The notes beneath the pieces are model-generated. The model did not search any database. It had not been told where the DNA came from and saw only the letters and a list, made by a program, of their open reading frames with translations. Source: Thermoflavifilum sp. (GTDB lineage Bacteria > Bacteroidota > Bacteroidia > Chitinophagales > Chitinophagaceae). Taken from it: DNA of 64,000 bases. The first letter of the stretch is position 1; each line of letters starts with the position of its first letter. The position numbers were made by a program, and so were the translations under genes. The DNA lies in the NCBI GenBank assembly GCA_023511875.1, contig JAIMAQ010000002.1, forward strand, positions 62,001 through 126,000, given 5' to 3'. Shown here piece by piece: positions 54,510 to 63,300 of this stretch.

Positions 54510-55355
54510 ATGGCTCAAATTACTGCTGCAGATGTAAACAAGCTTAGGCAACAAACGGGTGCTGGCATGATGGATTGTAGAAAAGCCCTTATCGAAAGCG
54601 ATGGTGATTTTGAAAAAGCCATCGATTATTTGCGAAAAAAAGGAGCAAAAATTGCTGCTCAACGCTCAGATCGCGAGGCTAAAGAAGGGGTGGTCATTGC
54701 CCGTACTACGCCTAATGGGCAGAAGGGAGTGCTCATCTTATTGAGTTGTGAAACCGATTTTGTAGCTAAAAACCAAGATTTCATTCAATTTGCCGAAAAA
54801 ATAGCCGAAACAGCCTTGCAACACGATGTGCATACTTTGCAAGATTTGTTGCACGTGCAAATGGAAGGTGAAGCCTTGCAAAATAAAATTTTAGACCAAA
54901 TGGCTAAGATTGGGGAAAAAATTGAGCTCAGCCGCTTTGAAAGAATAGATGCCCCAGCCGTGGTAGCCTACACCCATGCAGGCAACCGTGTGGGTGTGCT
55001 GGTAGGCCTCAATCAACCCCTTCAGCCGGCTATTGAACAAGCTGGCCGCGATGTGGCTATGCAAGTAGCAGCTATGAATCCCATTGCTGTAGATCGCGAT
55101 CAGGTGCCAGAAGAAATCTTAAACCGAGAAAAAGAAATCGTGTGGGAGCAAATGAAGCAAGATCCAAAGATGCAAGGCAAGCCAGAAAATATTCTAGCTA
55201 AGATAGCCGAGGGCAAATTAGAAGCCTTTTTTAAGGAAAACACATTGCTGTCGCAAACTTTTGTGAAAAATCATGAGCAAACGGTTGCCCAATTTCTGGC
55301 GGCTATTCATCCTGAGTTGCGCGTAATAGGCTTTAAACGCCTTGCTTTAGGATAA
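54510..55355 (+). CDS. tsf: Translation elongation factor Ts
   Basis: Nucleotide-exchange factor for EF-Tu, 281 aa. The N-terminal UBA-like domain reads AADVNKLRQQTGAGMMDCRKAL; the core carries SCETDFVAKNQDF, which inserts Phe into EF-Tu. The ATG at 54510 (MAQITAADV) is preferred over a TTG at 54486. It closes the operon ahead of a strong terminator. Confidence 0.98.
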   Translation: MAQITAADVNKLRQQTGAGMMDCRKALIESDGDFEKAIDYLRKKGAKIAAQRSDREAKEGVVIARTTPNGQKGVLILLSCETDFVAKNQDFIQFAEKIAETALQHDVHTLQDLLHVQMEGEALQNKILDQMAKIGEKIELSRFERIDAPAVVAYTHAGNRVGVLVGLNQPLQPAIEQAGRDVAMQVAAMNPIAVDRDQVPEEILNREKEIVWEQMKQDPKMQGKPENILAKIAEGKLEAFFKENTLLSQTFVKNHEQTVAQFLAAIHPELRVIGFKRLALG

Positions 55356-55368
55356 GAGAAAACATTCA

Positions 55369-55394
55369 GCGGGAACAACCTTCCCGCTTTTTTT
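55369..55394 (+). terminator. Intrinsic terminator after tsf
   Basis: GCGGGAA (55369-55375), loop CAACC, TTCCCGC (55381-55387), then seven T (55388-55394). A textbook Rho-independent terminator starting 13 bases after the tsf stop, ending the ribosomal protein operon. Confidence 0.9.
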
Positions 55395-55425
55395 ATATTT
55401 TACCGAATCCTAAGTCTGCTACACT

Positions 55426-56139
55426 ATGATCCCCAAATACAAACGCATCTTGTTGAAACTGAGTGGAGAATCGCTTATGGGTAAACGCAATTACGGCATC
55501 GACCCAGAAGTGATCGCTCAATATGCGCAAGACATTAAATCAGTAACCGATTTAGGCGTGCAAGTAGCTATCGTTATTGGAGGGGGCAATATTTATCGCG
55601 GGATGGATAGTGAGGCTACGGGTATTGAACGTGCACAAGGCGACTACATGGGCATGCTGGCTACCGTAATCAATGGCATGGCTTTGCAAAGTGGATTGGA
55701 AAAAATAGGCTTGTTTACCCGACTGCAATCGGCCATCAAGATGGAACAAATTGCAGAGCCTTATATTCGTAGAAGAGCCATTCGCCATCTCGAAAAAGGT
55801 CGGGTAGTGATTTTTGGCGCAGGAACAGGCAATCCTTATTTTACTACGGATACAGCCGCCTCTCTCAGAGCCGTGGAAATAGGTGCCGATGTGATTTTGA
55901 AAGGCACCCGTGTGGATGGGATTTATTCGGCCGATCCTGAAATCGATGCCAATGCTAAGCTTTATCGCACTATTTCCTTCGAAGAAGTTTATCGCAATAA
56001 CCTCAATGTAATGGATATGACGGCCTTCACGCTTTGTCAGGAAAACAATTTGCCTATTATTGTGTTTGATATGAACACGCCAGGTAATTTGCTTAAAGTG
56101 GTGATTGGTGAAAAAGTAGGTACCTTGGTCACTCGATAA
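55426..56139 (+). CDS. pyrH: Uridylate kinase (UMP kinase)
   Basis: Phosphorylates UMP to UDP in pyrimidine synthesis; 237 aa, amino-acid-kinase fold. [62 protein letters not shown] and [10 protein letters not shown] are standard. It follows the tsf terminator and precedes pdxH by 13 bases. The order rpsB-tsf-pyrH is widely conserved. Confidence 0.97.
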   Translation: MIPKYKRILLKLSGESLMGKRNYGIDPEVIAQYAQDIKSVTDLGVQVAIVIGGGNIYRGMDSEATGIERAQGDYMGMLATVINGMALQSGLEKIGLFTRLQSAIKMEQIAEPYIRRRAIRHLEKGRVVIFGAGTGNPYFTTDTAASLRAVEIGADVILKGTRVDGIYSADPEIDANAKLYRTISFEEVYRNNLNVMDMTAFTLCQENNLPIIVFDMNTPGNLLKVVIGEKVGTLVTR

Positions 56140-56152
56140 TGCTCATCAGTTT

Positions 56153-56800
56153 ATGACCGAAGACGTAGATCTATCTGCACTTCGCCGAGAATTTACCCAA
56201 CGTACACTCGACGAAAATCAAGTAAGTGCGCATCCTCTTACACAATTCAACCAATGGCTGGACGAAGCTCTTCAATGTCGGATTCTCGACTTTAATGCTA
56301 TGACATTGGCTACATGCGGGGAAAATGGGCAGCCATCTGCACGCATCGTTTTGCTCAAAGAGGTGGACCAACGGGGTATTATTTTTTTTACAAATTATGA
56401 AAGCCGTAAGGGACAGGAACTTGCCAATAATCCTCGTGCAGCCATTGTGTTTTACTGGAAAGAATTAGAGCGTCAAGTACGCATGGAAGGGGTGGTAGAA
56501 AAGCTGAGCATTGCAGAAAATGAAAGCTATTTTCACTCTCGCCCTTTGGAAAGCCAGCTTAGCGCTTGGGCTTCACCCCAAAGCCAAGAAATTCCTAACA
56601 GAGCCTACCTCGAAGCAAAAGTGAAACAATATCAAGAACAATTTGCTCGCCAACCCCTCACCTGTCCGCCATTTTGGGGAGGATTTCGGCTAATTCCGCA
56701 TTACGTAGAGTTCTGGCAGGGGCGAGCACATCGCCTGCACGACCGCATCGTATATCGGCTAGTATCGGAAAATTGGCAGATTAGCCGATTAGCGCCTTAA
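56153..56800 (+). CDS. pdxH: Pyridoxamine/pyridoxine 5'-phosphate oxidase
   Basis: FMN-dependent oxidase that makes pyridoxal 5'-phosphate, 215 aa. [48 protein letters not shown]-like [14 protein letters not shown], and the C-terminal [15 protein letters not shown] are diagnostic. Its final 4 bases overlap the convergent bTHX gene. Its product is the cofactor of the trans-sulfuration enzyme and Kbl encoded elsewhere in the window. Confidence 0.96.
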   Translation: MTEDVDLSALRREFTQRTLDENQVSAHPLTQFNQWLDEALQCRILDFNAMTLATCGENGQPSARIVLLKEVDQRGIIFFTNYESRKGQELANNPRAAIVFYWKELERQVRMEGVVEKLSIAENESYFHSRPLESQLSAWASPQSQEIPNRAYLEAKVKQYQEQFARQPLTCPPFWGGFRLIPHYVEFWQGRAHRLHDRIVYRLVSENWQISRLAP

Positions 56801-56958
56801 GCCTCTTGAGCCGGGGTTTCTGGAGTGGATTGATTAGCTTGTTGCAAAACATGAGCCACTGGGAAGCGCTTCTTGTTTTGTTTTCGAGCTGGGCGTGATT
56901 TACCAAAAGTGCCTTTCCAAATTTTCCCACGCCGAGAGCGAATATCTCCTTTACCCAT
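56797..56958 (-). CDS. 30S ribosomal protein bTHX
   Basis: A 53-aa gene below common length cut-offs. Translation of the minus strand gives [20 protein letters not shown] followed by [12 protein letters not shown] and an alanine/glutamine-rich tail ending PAQEA. The MGKGD-x-x-(S/T)RRGK and GTFGKSRP pieces are the bTHX signature; the protein binds the 30S head and stabilises it. The 3' end overlaps pdxH on the opposite strand by 4 bases. It is downstream of the HU terminator and has its own -7 box. Confidence 0.93.
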   Translation of the reverse strand: MGKGDIRSRRGKIWKGTFGKSRPARKQNKKRFPVAHVLQQANQSTPETPAQEA

Positions 56959-56981
56959 ATGCATATTGGTTTTGTGAGGCG

Positions 56982-56989
56982 CAAAAATA
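56982..56989 (-). promoter_or_regulatory. Probable -7 box for bTHX, touching the HU terminator
   Basis: On the minus strand TATTTTTG (56989-56982), 24 bases upstream of the bTHX ATG. It shares its first bases with the T tract of the HU terminator. No -33 TTTG is found inside the terminator stem. Confidence 0.4.
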
Positions 56990-57020
56990 AAAAAAGCAGG
57001 GATAAACGAAAATCCCTGCT
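56988..57020 (-). terminator. Intrinsic terminator of the HU gene
   Basis: Arms AGCAGGGAT (56995-57003) and ATCCCTGCT (57012-57020), nine perfect pairs around an 8-base loop. On the minus strand the stem is followed by a run of T (56994-56989), 26 bases after the HU stop. Confidence 0.88.
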
Positions 57021-57045
57021 GTGGGTAAGCTACTACAAGCTTAAC

Positions 57046-57318
57046 TCATTTAAGCTTGGATGCAAAGGCTTTGCCCGCTTTGAATTTGGCCACTTTCTTT
57101 GCGGGTATCTTAATGATCTTGCCCGTTTGTGGATTGCGGCCATTACGCGCATTGCGCTTGGAAACGGAGAAGGTGCCAAACCCTACTAAGGTTACTTTTC
57201 CACCTTTTTTGAGGGTTTCAACAACTGCGCTGGTAAAGGCATCCAGCGCGTCATTGGCTTGGGCTTTGGTGATGCCCGCATCCTTGGCAATTCTGTCGAT
57301 TAATTCGGCTTTGTTCAT
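57046..57318 (-). CDS. hup: HU-family DNA-binding protein
   Basis: Nucleoid protein of 90 aa. [20 protein letters not shown], the GFGTFSV turn, and [19 protein letters not shown] with the DNA-intercalating proline are complete. The frame stays open upstream to 57381, but the promoter at 57360-57390 lies inside that extension, so the ATG at 57318 is the real start. It is a single-gene unit with its own promoter and terminator. Confidence 0.97.
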   Translation of the reverse strand: MNKAELIDRIAKDAGITKAQANDALDAFTSAVVETLKKGGKVTLVGFGTFSVSKRNARNGRNPQTGKIIKIPAKKVAKFKAGKAFASKLK

Positions 57319-57359
57319 AGTGCGAACAGTTTTAAATGGTGAAAAATGTTCAATTTCAG

Positions 57360-57390
57360 CAAATTTAGTGCGTTTTGGCATATTACCAAA
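57360..57390 (-). promoter_or_regulatory. HU promoter, full Bacteroidota consensus
   Basis: On the minus strand: TTTG (57390-57387), 19-base spacer, TAAATTTG (57367-57360). Transcription should start near 57354, giving a leader of about 36 bases. Confidence 0.75.
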
Positions 57391-57578
57391 TATTTTAAGC
57401 TGTTTTTCTCTATTCGAAATCAGCTACAGGCAAAGATTAGCGAAGATTGATCGTCAATGATAAGTAAGTAATAATACCTTGATCCTCACCAAAGTAGCCA
57501 TGGTAGACCTTTTCTCTATTCTTTTTCATAAAATTGATTACCTTCTCTTATCAAGAAACAGGGCTTCAAACGTGCATT

Positions 57579-57896
57579 TCATGTGGAAAATTCATCCAGA
57601 GGCCCAACTTCTTCCATTACGGTTTGAAAATACATTACCGATGTGCCCATGTGCTCTTGCAGCTGCTTGAGTTTGGGTTGAAGCAAGCTCATCAATTCAT
57701 TATAAGCCGATAAATCGGCAAGCCCTAGTTGTTGGCTAAAAGTAAGGTCGCTTGTTTCCAGAAATAAAAGCTTACAGAAATGAAGCGGTTTCACTTGCAG
57801 GCGATGTAAAAAAGGTTCAAAATCTTCATGAAACCATTGTTGCCATTGGCTCAGAGTATCGGGAGAAATACTCCAAGTGATGTTGCAAATAATCAT
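57579..57896 (-). CDS. DUF4286-family protein
   Basis: A 105-aa cytoplasmic protein with the ferredoxin-like dimeric alpha-beta barrel pattern of DUF4286: it starts MIICNITWSISPDTLSQWQQWF and includes LHFCKLLFLETSD. Function unknown; the family is common in Bacteroidota. The ATG (57896) overlaps the stop of the exonuclease gene in an ATGA arrangement, so it is translationally coupled to it. Confidence 0.82.
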   Translation of the reverse strand: MIICNITWSISPDTLSQWQQWFHEDFEPFLHRLQVKPLHFCKLLFLETSDLTFSQQLGLADLSAYNELMSLLQPKLKQLQEHMGTSVMYFQTVMEEVGPLDEFST

Positions 57897-58696
57897 GTTG
57901 TTTTTTTCTTCGATAAGGGCCACTTTAATTCGAGTAATACAGGACAGTGATCAGAATGCTGCACTTGTGGTAAAATATCGGCATTTACAATAGCAGAGCG
58001 GAGAGGCTCGGTTACCGCGATATAGTCGATTCGCCAACCTTTGTTTTGCTGCCGCACCGTGGGAAAGCGCATGCTCCACCAACTATATCGGTGAGGCTCG
58101 TTGGGATGAATAAAACGAAAAGTATCAATCCATCCATGGGCAAAAAATTTATCCATCCAGGCGCGTTCTTCAGGAAGAAATCCAGAACTATTTTTATTGC
58201 CTTTAGGGTCATGGATATCTATTTCTTTATGGGCAATGTTATAATCGCCGCATAAAATGATTTTCGGGTATTGGCGTTTTAATTTCTCCAAATAATCAAA
58301 CCATTCATCGAGCCATTGGTACTTGAATTGTTGACGTTGTTCGCCGCTAGTGCCCGAAGGGTAATAAGCATTAATGAGTAAAACATCGCCAAACAAGAGT
58401 TGCAATACGCGCCCTTCTGCATCGCTTTGTGGGAAGCCATTTCCATATAACACATGATCGGGATGAATGCGGGTAAGGATGGCTACACCGCTATAGCCTT
58501 TTTTTTGTGCCGAATACCAATAGCTTTGGTAACCTGCTTGTGTGAAAATCGATTGATCGATATCATTGGGTTGGGCTTTGGTTTCTTGAAGGCAAATGAT
58601 ATCACCAGGAGTAGTAGCAATCCAGTCGGCAAATCCTTTTTTCAGGGCCGAGCGAATACCATTAACATTATAGCTAAGGATGCGAATGGTAGACAT
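57893..58696 (-). CDS. xth: Exodeoxyribonuclease III / AP endonuclease
   Basis: Base-excision repair nuclease, 267 aa. ILSYNVNGIRSALKKGF, CLQETKAQ (metal-binding Glu), GYSGVAILTR, CGDYNIAHKEIDIHDP (catalytic Asp and Asn), RIDYIAVT and QHSDHCPV (catalytic Asp-His) are all present. The start at 58696 (MSTIRIL) is preferred over 58714. It lies 39 bases after the ligase-associated helicase in the same direction and may be part of that repair transcript. Confidence 0.96.
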   Translation of the reverse strand: MSTIRILSYNVNGIRSALKKGFADWIATTPGDIICLQETKAQPNDIDQSIFTQAGYQSYWYSAQKKGYSGVAILTRIHPDHVLYGNGFPQSDAEGRVLQLLFGDVLLINAYYPSGTSGEQRQQFKYQWLDEWFDYLEKLKRQYPKIILCGDYNIAHKEIDIHDPKGNKNSSGFLPEERAWMDKFFAHGWIDTFRFIHPNEPHRYSWWSMRFPTVRQQNKGWRIDYIAVTEPLRSAIVNADILPQVQHSDHCPVLLELKWPLSKKKTT

Positions 58697-58735
58697 GATC
58701 CTCGAAGATATCATATTTTCTGCAAAGAGATGGCG

Positions 58736-61246
58736 TCAAGCATTCACTTGTAATTGTTGCAAGAGCTTATGGACGCGATCTTCCCATTTTTCGGTGCTCA
58801 GGCTTTCGCGCATACTATCTACCTTCAGTGGAAAGCTAAATGGAGTAAATCGTTGGGGATTGCGGAAAATAATTCGTTGATGTTGTATACGCTGGAGTGC
58901 CTGTTGAAGCCGAATGAAATCAATTTGTTCCCATAATGCCTCGTCGAGGGCTTGCCTGAGCAGCAGATTGGTGGGATCATATTGGCGAAAAACTTCAAAC
59001 AACAAGCTGGCAGACGATTGCAAATGACGTTGTAGTTTAGGTGCTCCGGGATATCCTGGAAAGACTAACCCGGCAATACAAGCTATATCGCGAAATTTTC
59101 GTTTAGCCATTTCCGTCGCATTCAAGCTTTGCAGCAGATCGTTGTGAAGTTGATCGGGATGAAGCCATTGCCGAAGTTGTGCTACTGATAATTGCAGAGG
59201 GCTGTCGGTGAGTAATTCAAATCCGTAATCGTTCATTGCCAGTGAAAAAGTGAAAGGTTGGGTTTGGGCTATGCGATAGGCCAGCAGGCTGGCCATAGCT
59301 TCGTGTACGAGTCGGCCTTCGAAGGGATAAACAAACAGATGATGCCCATCGGCTGTAGTGATGTATTCCACGAGCAATTCCTTTTCATTAGGCAAGTAAG
59401 ATAACTGCTGTTGCAAGTGGAGCAAGGGTTGAAGAAACTGGATTTCTGCAATGGGAGCAGAAGGTTGAGCCAATTGTTTGCGGAGCTGGGCAGCCAGAGG
59501 CCCAGAAAGCGGGATGCGACCGCCCAGCCAACTAGGAATCCAAGCGTCTCGAGTACTCGATTTTTTTACCCAAGCCACCATATCTTTTATCCTCACCAGC
59601 TCGAGTGTTTTTCCAGCCAATACAAAACGATCTCCGGGTTTGAGCCGGGAGATGAAATATTCTTCAATCAATCCCACAAAGCTCCCGTGTAACATTTTTA
59701 CTTTTAACATAGCCTCACTCACGATGGTACCTATGTGTAGCCGATGGCGCATGGCCAATTTGCGGTTGGTGACACGATAGTAGCCATTGCAGGCTTCGAG
59801 TTTTTGAAATTCATCGTAATGATGCAGGGCTTCACCTCCATAGGTGAGAAATTGCAATAGCCACAGCCATTCATCTGTGCTGAGCTGTTGATAAGCATAA
59901 GTAGAGCGAATCACCGAAAGCATTTCCTCTGCTTGGAATCCTCCACCAATAGCCAAAGTGGTGAGAAATTGCATGAGCACATCGAAGGCCATTTGTACTG
60001 GGCGAGGCTGTTCGAGTTGTTGCTGTTCGATAGCCGATTTCAGTGCTGCTACCTCGGCTAATTCGAGGGCATGGGTGGGGAGAAAATAAATATGACTTTT
60101 CTCGCCAGGTTGATGGCCACTTCGGCCAGCACGTTGCAGAAAACGAGCAATGCTTTTCGGGCTTCCTACTTGGATCACGGTATCGACTGGACGGAAATCC
60201 ACGCCCAGATCGAGGCTTGAGGTACAAATCACTGCTTTCAGTTGGCCAAGATGTAAAGCTTCCTCCACCCAATGGCGCAGCTCCATGTCCATAGAACCAT
60301 GATGAATGGCTAAGGTGCCGGCGAGCTCAGGAGCGGCATCTATCAATGCTTGGTACCAACGTTCGGCCATGCCACGGGTGTTGATGAAGATGAGGGTAGA
60401 ACGGCTTTTCTGCACGATAGGAATGACCTTGTGGACCAGCTTCAGGCCTAGATGTCCAGCCCAAGGGTATTGGGTAATTTCGTCGGGATAAATAGTTTCG
60501 ATGTGGATCTGTTTACGAAGTTTTGACCGAATGACAATGCGCTGTGAATCGGGAACAACAGCATTCGGTCCGAGGAGAGCTTCCAGAGCTTCTTCGGCAT
60601 TTGCTAGGGTAGCCGATAGTGCCCAGACGGGTACGGCAGAGCGATGAAAGCGATTGAGCTGAAGATGTTGCACATAAGCCAACGCTAGTGATACCAGCAG
60701 TCCCCGTTTACTGCCCAAGAGTTCATGCCATTCATCGACGACGATTTGCGATAAGTGCTGAAAATAAATTTCATGATGCGAATGGGTGAGCAGCAAGTGA
60801 AGGCTTTCAGGGGTAATGACCAATACTTCTGGCATTTGCTTTTGTTGTTTCTTGCGCTCAGCAGCTGGTGTATCGCCATTGCGGATGCCTACTTGCCAAG
60901 GCATGCCTAGCTCATCGATCACTTGTTGCATAGTTTTTCCTAAGTCGTTGGCTAGGGCTCGAAGGGGGGTGATCCAAAGCAAGCGTAATCCACGTGAAAA
61001 ATGTTTATGGGCTTGTGTTTGAGATGGATCTACACCATGAGTATTGATCCATTTGGCCAAAAGGGGCAGGAAAATGGCAAATGTTTTTCCGTAACCAGTA
61101 GGTGCCTGCACAATACCCGAATATCCTTGCATGACTTTCACCCAAGCTGTTTGCTGAAAATCAGCGATTTTCCAGCCCTTTCGGTGCATCCAATGGCTTA
61201 TGGTTTGATAGCCCGGCGATTGCAAAAGCTTATGCTCGGTGTCCAT
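58736..61246 (-). CDS. Ligase-associated DEXH-box DNA helicase (Lhr-like)
   Basis: An 836-aa superfamily 2 helicase. Motif I is APTGYGKT (about residue 49), followed by WITPLRALANDL, ITPESLHLLLT, motif II VDEWHELLGSKRG, motif III ALSATLAN, IFINTRGMAE, and motif VI FLQRAGRSGH. The C-terminal winged-helix and Lhr-core regions follow. The family pairs with an ATP-dependent ligase in a DNA damage response module; here the gene overlaps the ligase by 17 bases. The ATG at 61246 (MDTEHKLL) is used because upstream residues lie inside the ligase and are not conserved. Confidence 0.93.
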   Translation of the reverse strand: MDTEHKLLQSPGYQTISHWMHRKGWKIADFQQTAWVKVMQGYSGIVQAPTGYGKTFAIFLPLLAKWINTHGVDPSQTQAHKHFSRGLRLLWITPLRALANDLGKTMQQVIDELGMPWQVGIRNGDTPAAERKKQQKQMPEVLVITPESLHLLLTHSHHEIYFQHLSQIVVDEWHELLGSKRGLLVSLALAYVQHLQLNRFHRSAVPVWALSATLANAEEALEALLGPNAVVPDSQRIVIRSKLRKQIHIETIYPDEITQYPWAGHLGLKLVHKVIPIVQKSRSTLIFINTRGMAERWYQALIDAAPELAGTLAIHHGSMDMELRHWVEEALHLGQLKAVICTSSLDLGVDFRPVDTVIQVGSPKSIARFLQRAGRSGHQPGEKSHIYFLPTHALELAEVAALKSAIEQQQLEQPRPVQMAFDVLMQFLTTLAIGGGFQAEEMLSVIRSTYAYQQLSTDEWLWLLQFLTYGGEALHHYDEFQKLEACNGYYRVTNRKLAMRHRLHIGTIVSEAMLKVKMLHGSFVGLIEEYFISRLKPGDRFVLAGKTLELVRIKDMVAWVKKSSTRDAWIPSWLGGRIPLSGPLAAQLRKQLAQPSAPIAEIQFLQPLLHLQQQLSYLPNEKELLVEYITTADGHHLFVYPFEGRLVHEAMASLLAYRIAQTQPFTFSLAMNDYGFELLTDSPLQLSVAQLRQWLHPDQLHNDLLQSLNATEMAKRKFRDIACIAGLVFPGYPGAPKLQRHLQSSASLLFEVFRQYDPTNLLLRQALDEALWEQIDFIRLQQALQRIQHQRIIFRNPQRFTPFSFPLKVDSMRESLSTEKWEDRVHKLLQQLQVNA

Positions 61247-62828
61247 ATTGTAGTAACAATTGTTGAAGGTCTTGCAAAGTGTTGATTTGATCGGGTGTTT
61301 TATCTTTTCTCCAACGTAAGATTCTGGGGAAACGAACGGCCACTCCCGAACGATGGCGTTTTGAAGGTGCAAGGCCTTCGAAGGCAATTTCGAATACTAG
61401 CAGGGGCTCTACAGTTCGTACGGGCCCAAATTGCTCGCGGCTATGGGTTTTTACAAAACGATCCACCTCGCGGATTTCTTCATCGGTCAATCCAGAATAG
61501 GCTCGGGCAAAGGGAATCAGTTGATCGCCATCGCGCAAGGCAAAGGTATAGTCGGTGTATAAATTTGCCCGTCGGCCATGGCCGCGTTGGGCATAGAGCA
61601 TTACGGCGTCCAAAGAGAAGGGATCGATTTTCCATTTCCACCAATCGCCCTTATGTCTACCAACGTGGTAAGGGGAATTCCATTTTTTCAGCATAATTCC
61701 TTCACTTCCCTTTTCTCTAGCTTTTGCTCGCTCGGCCGACAATGTTTGCCAGTTTTCGAAATTGATGAGTGGTGAAAGCTTGAATTGGGGATGGGCTGCT
61801 TGCTGTAAGCAGGCTTCTAGTTGTTGATGTCTTCGGATAAATGGGAAAGATCGCCAATCGATACCCTCATATTCCAGCAGATCGTAGGCCATGAAAACTA
61901 CGGGAATTTGTTGGAGTATTTGCGGAGTAATTTTTTTTCGTCCCATGCGGGTTTGGAGCCGTTGATAAGGGAGGGGGCAGTCATGGTGAAAAGGCAAGAT
62001 TTCGCCATCGAGCACGAGGTTATCGGGTAAGACTTGGGCAGCATCAACTATTTCTGGAAAAATCGGGGTAAGCAATTCTTCTCCGCGCGACCAAAGATAA
62101 ATTTTGTTTTGACGTTTGATGAGTTGTCCGCGAATGCCGTCCCATTTCCATTCGGCGGCCCAGGCTTGAGGATCTAGGTGGTTTTCGGGCGAATCTTCCA
62201 AGGGATAAGCCAGGCAGAAGGGATAAGGGCGCGATAGATCGTGATGGGAAGCATGGAGCAATTGATTCAAGTTTGTTGTTGCTGGATTCCAGTTGCCCGA
62301 TATACGAGAAGCTACGGTATACTTATCGAGCCCAAAGGCAGCTGCAAGGGCTTGAATAATCAGTTGTTCAGACACGCCAATTCGAAAGTTTCCCATAAGC
62401 AGTTTGTGCAAAATCCATCGTCCATCAGCGTCGAGCTTTGGCCACCAGGAAGTGATAAATCGACGTTTAGCATCGTCGGTGGCTCGCGAGAGGGTCGTAA
62501 GCTCTTGCATCAACTGGTGTAGAGGTGGGAGTGTATCGGTGAGTAAAGCCGGGTTGGGGATAAGCAGGGCCAAAGTTTCAGCCAGGTCGCCAACTACTTG
62601 ATAGCACTCTTCAAAGAGCCAGTCGGGCATTTGCAACCATTCTTTGCACCAGGTTTTCAGCTGGGTTGAGGTAATGGGGCGTTTAGGACGGCGACCAGTG
62701 AATAAAGCCACTACCCATATGGCATCGCGTGGATCTGCCGAGATAAAATAATCGCGTAGTGCCGTTAATTTATCGATGGTTTTTTGTGTAGAGTTGAGTC
62801 GTTGGATCAGGGCAATCAATTCGTGCAT
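61230..62828 (-). CDS. ATP-dependent DNA ligase (LigB-type, helicase-associated)
   Basis: A 532-aa ATP-dependent ligase. An N-terminal DNA-binding domain (about 1-200) precedes the nucleotidyltransferase core, with the AMP-accepting Lys228 in EWKWDGIRGQ, then LDGEILPF, FMAYDLLEYEG, SEGIMLKKWNSPY and WWKWKIDP. The OB-fold closes the protein. It is encoded beside NAD-dependent LigA, so it is an accessory ligase. In many bacteria the module also includes a metallo-beta-lactamase-fold exonuclease and a phosphoesterase PdeM; neither lies next to it here. Confidence 0.94.
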   Translation of the reverse strand: MHELIALIQRLNSTQKTIDKLTALRDYFISADPRDAIWVVALFTGRRPKRPITSTQLKTWCKEWLQMPDWLFEECYQVVGDLAETLALLIPNPALLTDTLPPLHQLMQELTTLSRATDDAKRRFITSWWPKLDADGRWILHKLLMGNFRIGVSEQLIIQALAAAFGLDKYTVASRISGNWNPATTNLNQLLHASHHDLSRPYPFCLAYPLEDSPENHLDPQAWAAEWKWDGIRGQLIKRQNKIYLWSRGEELLTPIFPEIVDAAQVLPDNLVLDGEILPFHHDCPLPYQRLQTRMGRKKITPQILQQIPVVFMAYDLLEYEGIDWRSFPFIRRHQQLEACLQQAAHPQFKLSPLINFENWQTLSAERAKAREKGSEGIMLKKWNSPYHVGRHKGDWWKWKIDPFSLDAVMLYAQRGHGRRANLYTDYTFALRDGDQLIPFARAYSGLTDEEIREVDRFVKTHSREQFGPVRTVEPLLVFEIAFEGLAPSKRHRSGVAVRFPRILRWRKDKTPDQINTLQDLQQLLLQYGHRA

Positions 62829-62845
62829 GGCAAAAGGGCGTCTGT

Positions 62846-63298
62846 TTAGGAGCGGCGTTCTAAAAAAAACTGTTTCATCAGTTGGGCAGCTTCCACAGCC
62901 AATATTCCGCCTTCTATGGCGGTTTTTGGATGGAATGGGTGTGGGCGTAGCTGGTGGGCGCGATAGCCATTTTTTTCATCGGTTGCGCCAAACACTACTC
63001 GGCCAAGCTGGCTCCAGAATATAGCACCGGTGCACATGAGGCAAGGTTCCAGGGTAACGTAGAGGGTGGCTTGAGGAAGATATTTACTGCCAAGAGCATG
63101 AAAAGCCGCCGTGAGTACGAGCATTTCGGCATGAGCCGTGGGGTCGTTTAACTGTTCTACTTGGTTGTGTGCACGAGCAATGATTTGGTTTTCAATCACC
63201 AATATTGCGCCCACTGGAATTTCTCCACAAGCATATGCTTTTTCGGCTTCTTTTAAGGCTTCTTGCATGAAATCATCATCACTTCGCGATAGGCCCAT
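62846..63298 (-). CDS. tadA: tRNA adenosine(34) deaminase TadA
   Basis: Zinc deaminase of 150 aa that converts wobble adenosine to inosine in tRNA-Arg. Catalytic HAE (H56, E58) in DPTAHAEML and the zinc pair in EPCLMCTGA (C86, C89) are intact. Guanine deaminases share the fold; the YACGEIPVGAILV start and length favour TadA. It lies between the two ligase genes, 17 bases upstream of the ATP ligase and 2 bases downstream of ligA. Confidence 0.9.
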   Translation of the reverse strand: MGLSRSDDDFMQEALKEAEKAYACGEIPVGAILVIENQIIARAHNQVEQLNDPTAHAEMLVLTAAFHALGSKYLPQATLYVTLEPCLMCTGAIFWSQLGRVVFGATDEKNGYRAHQLRPHPFHPKTAIEGGILAVEAAQLMKQFFLERRS

Positions 63299-63300
63299 AA

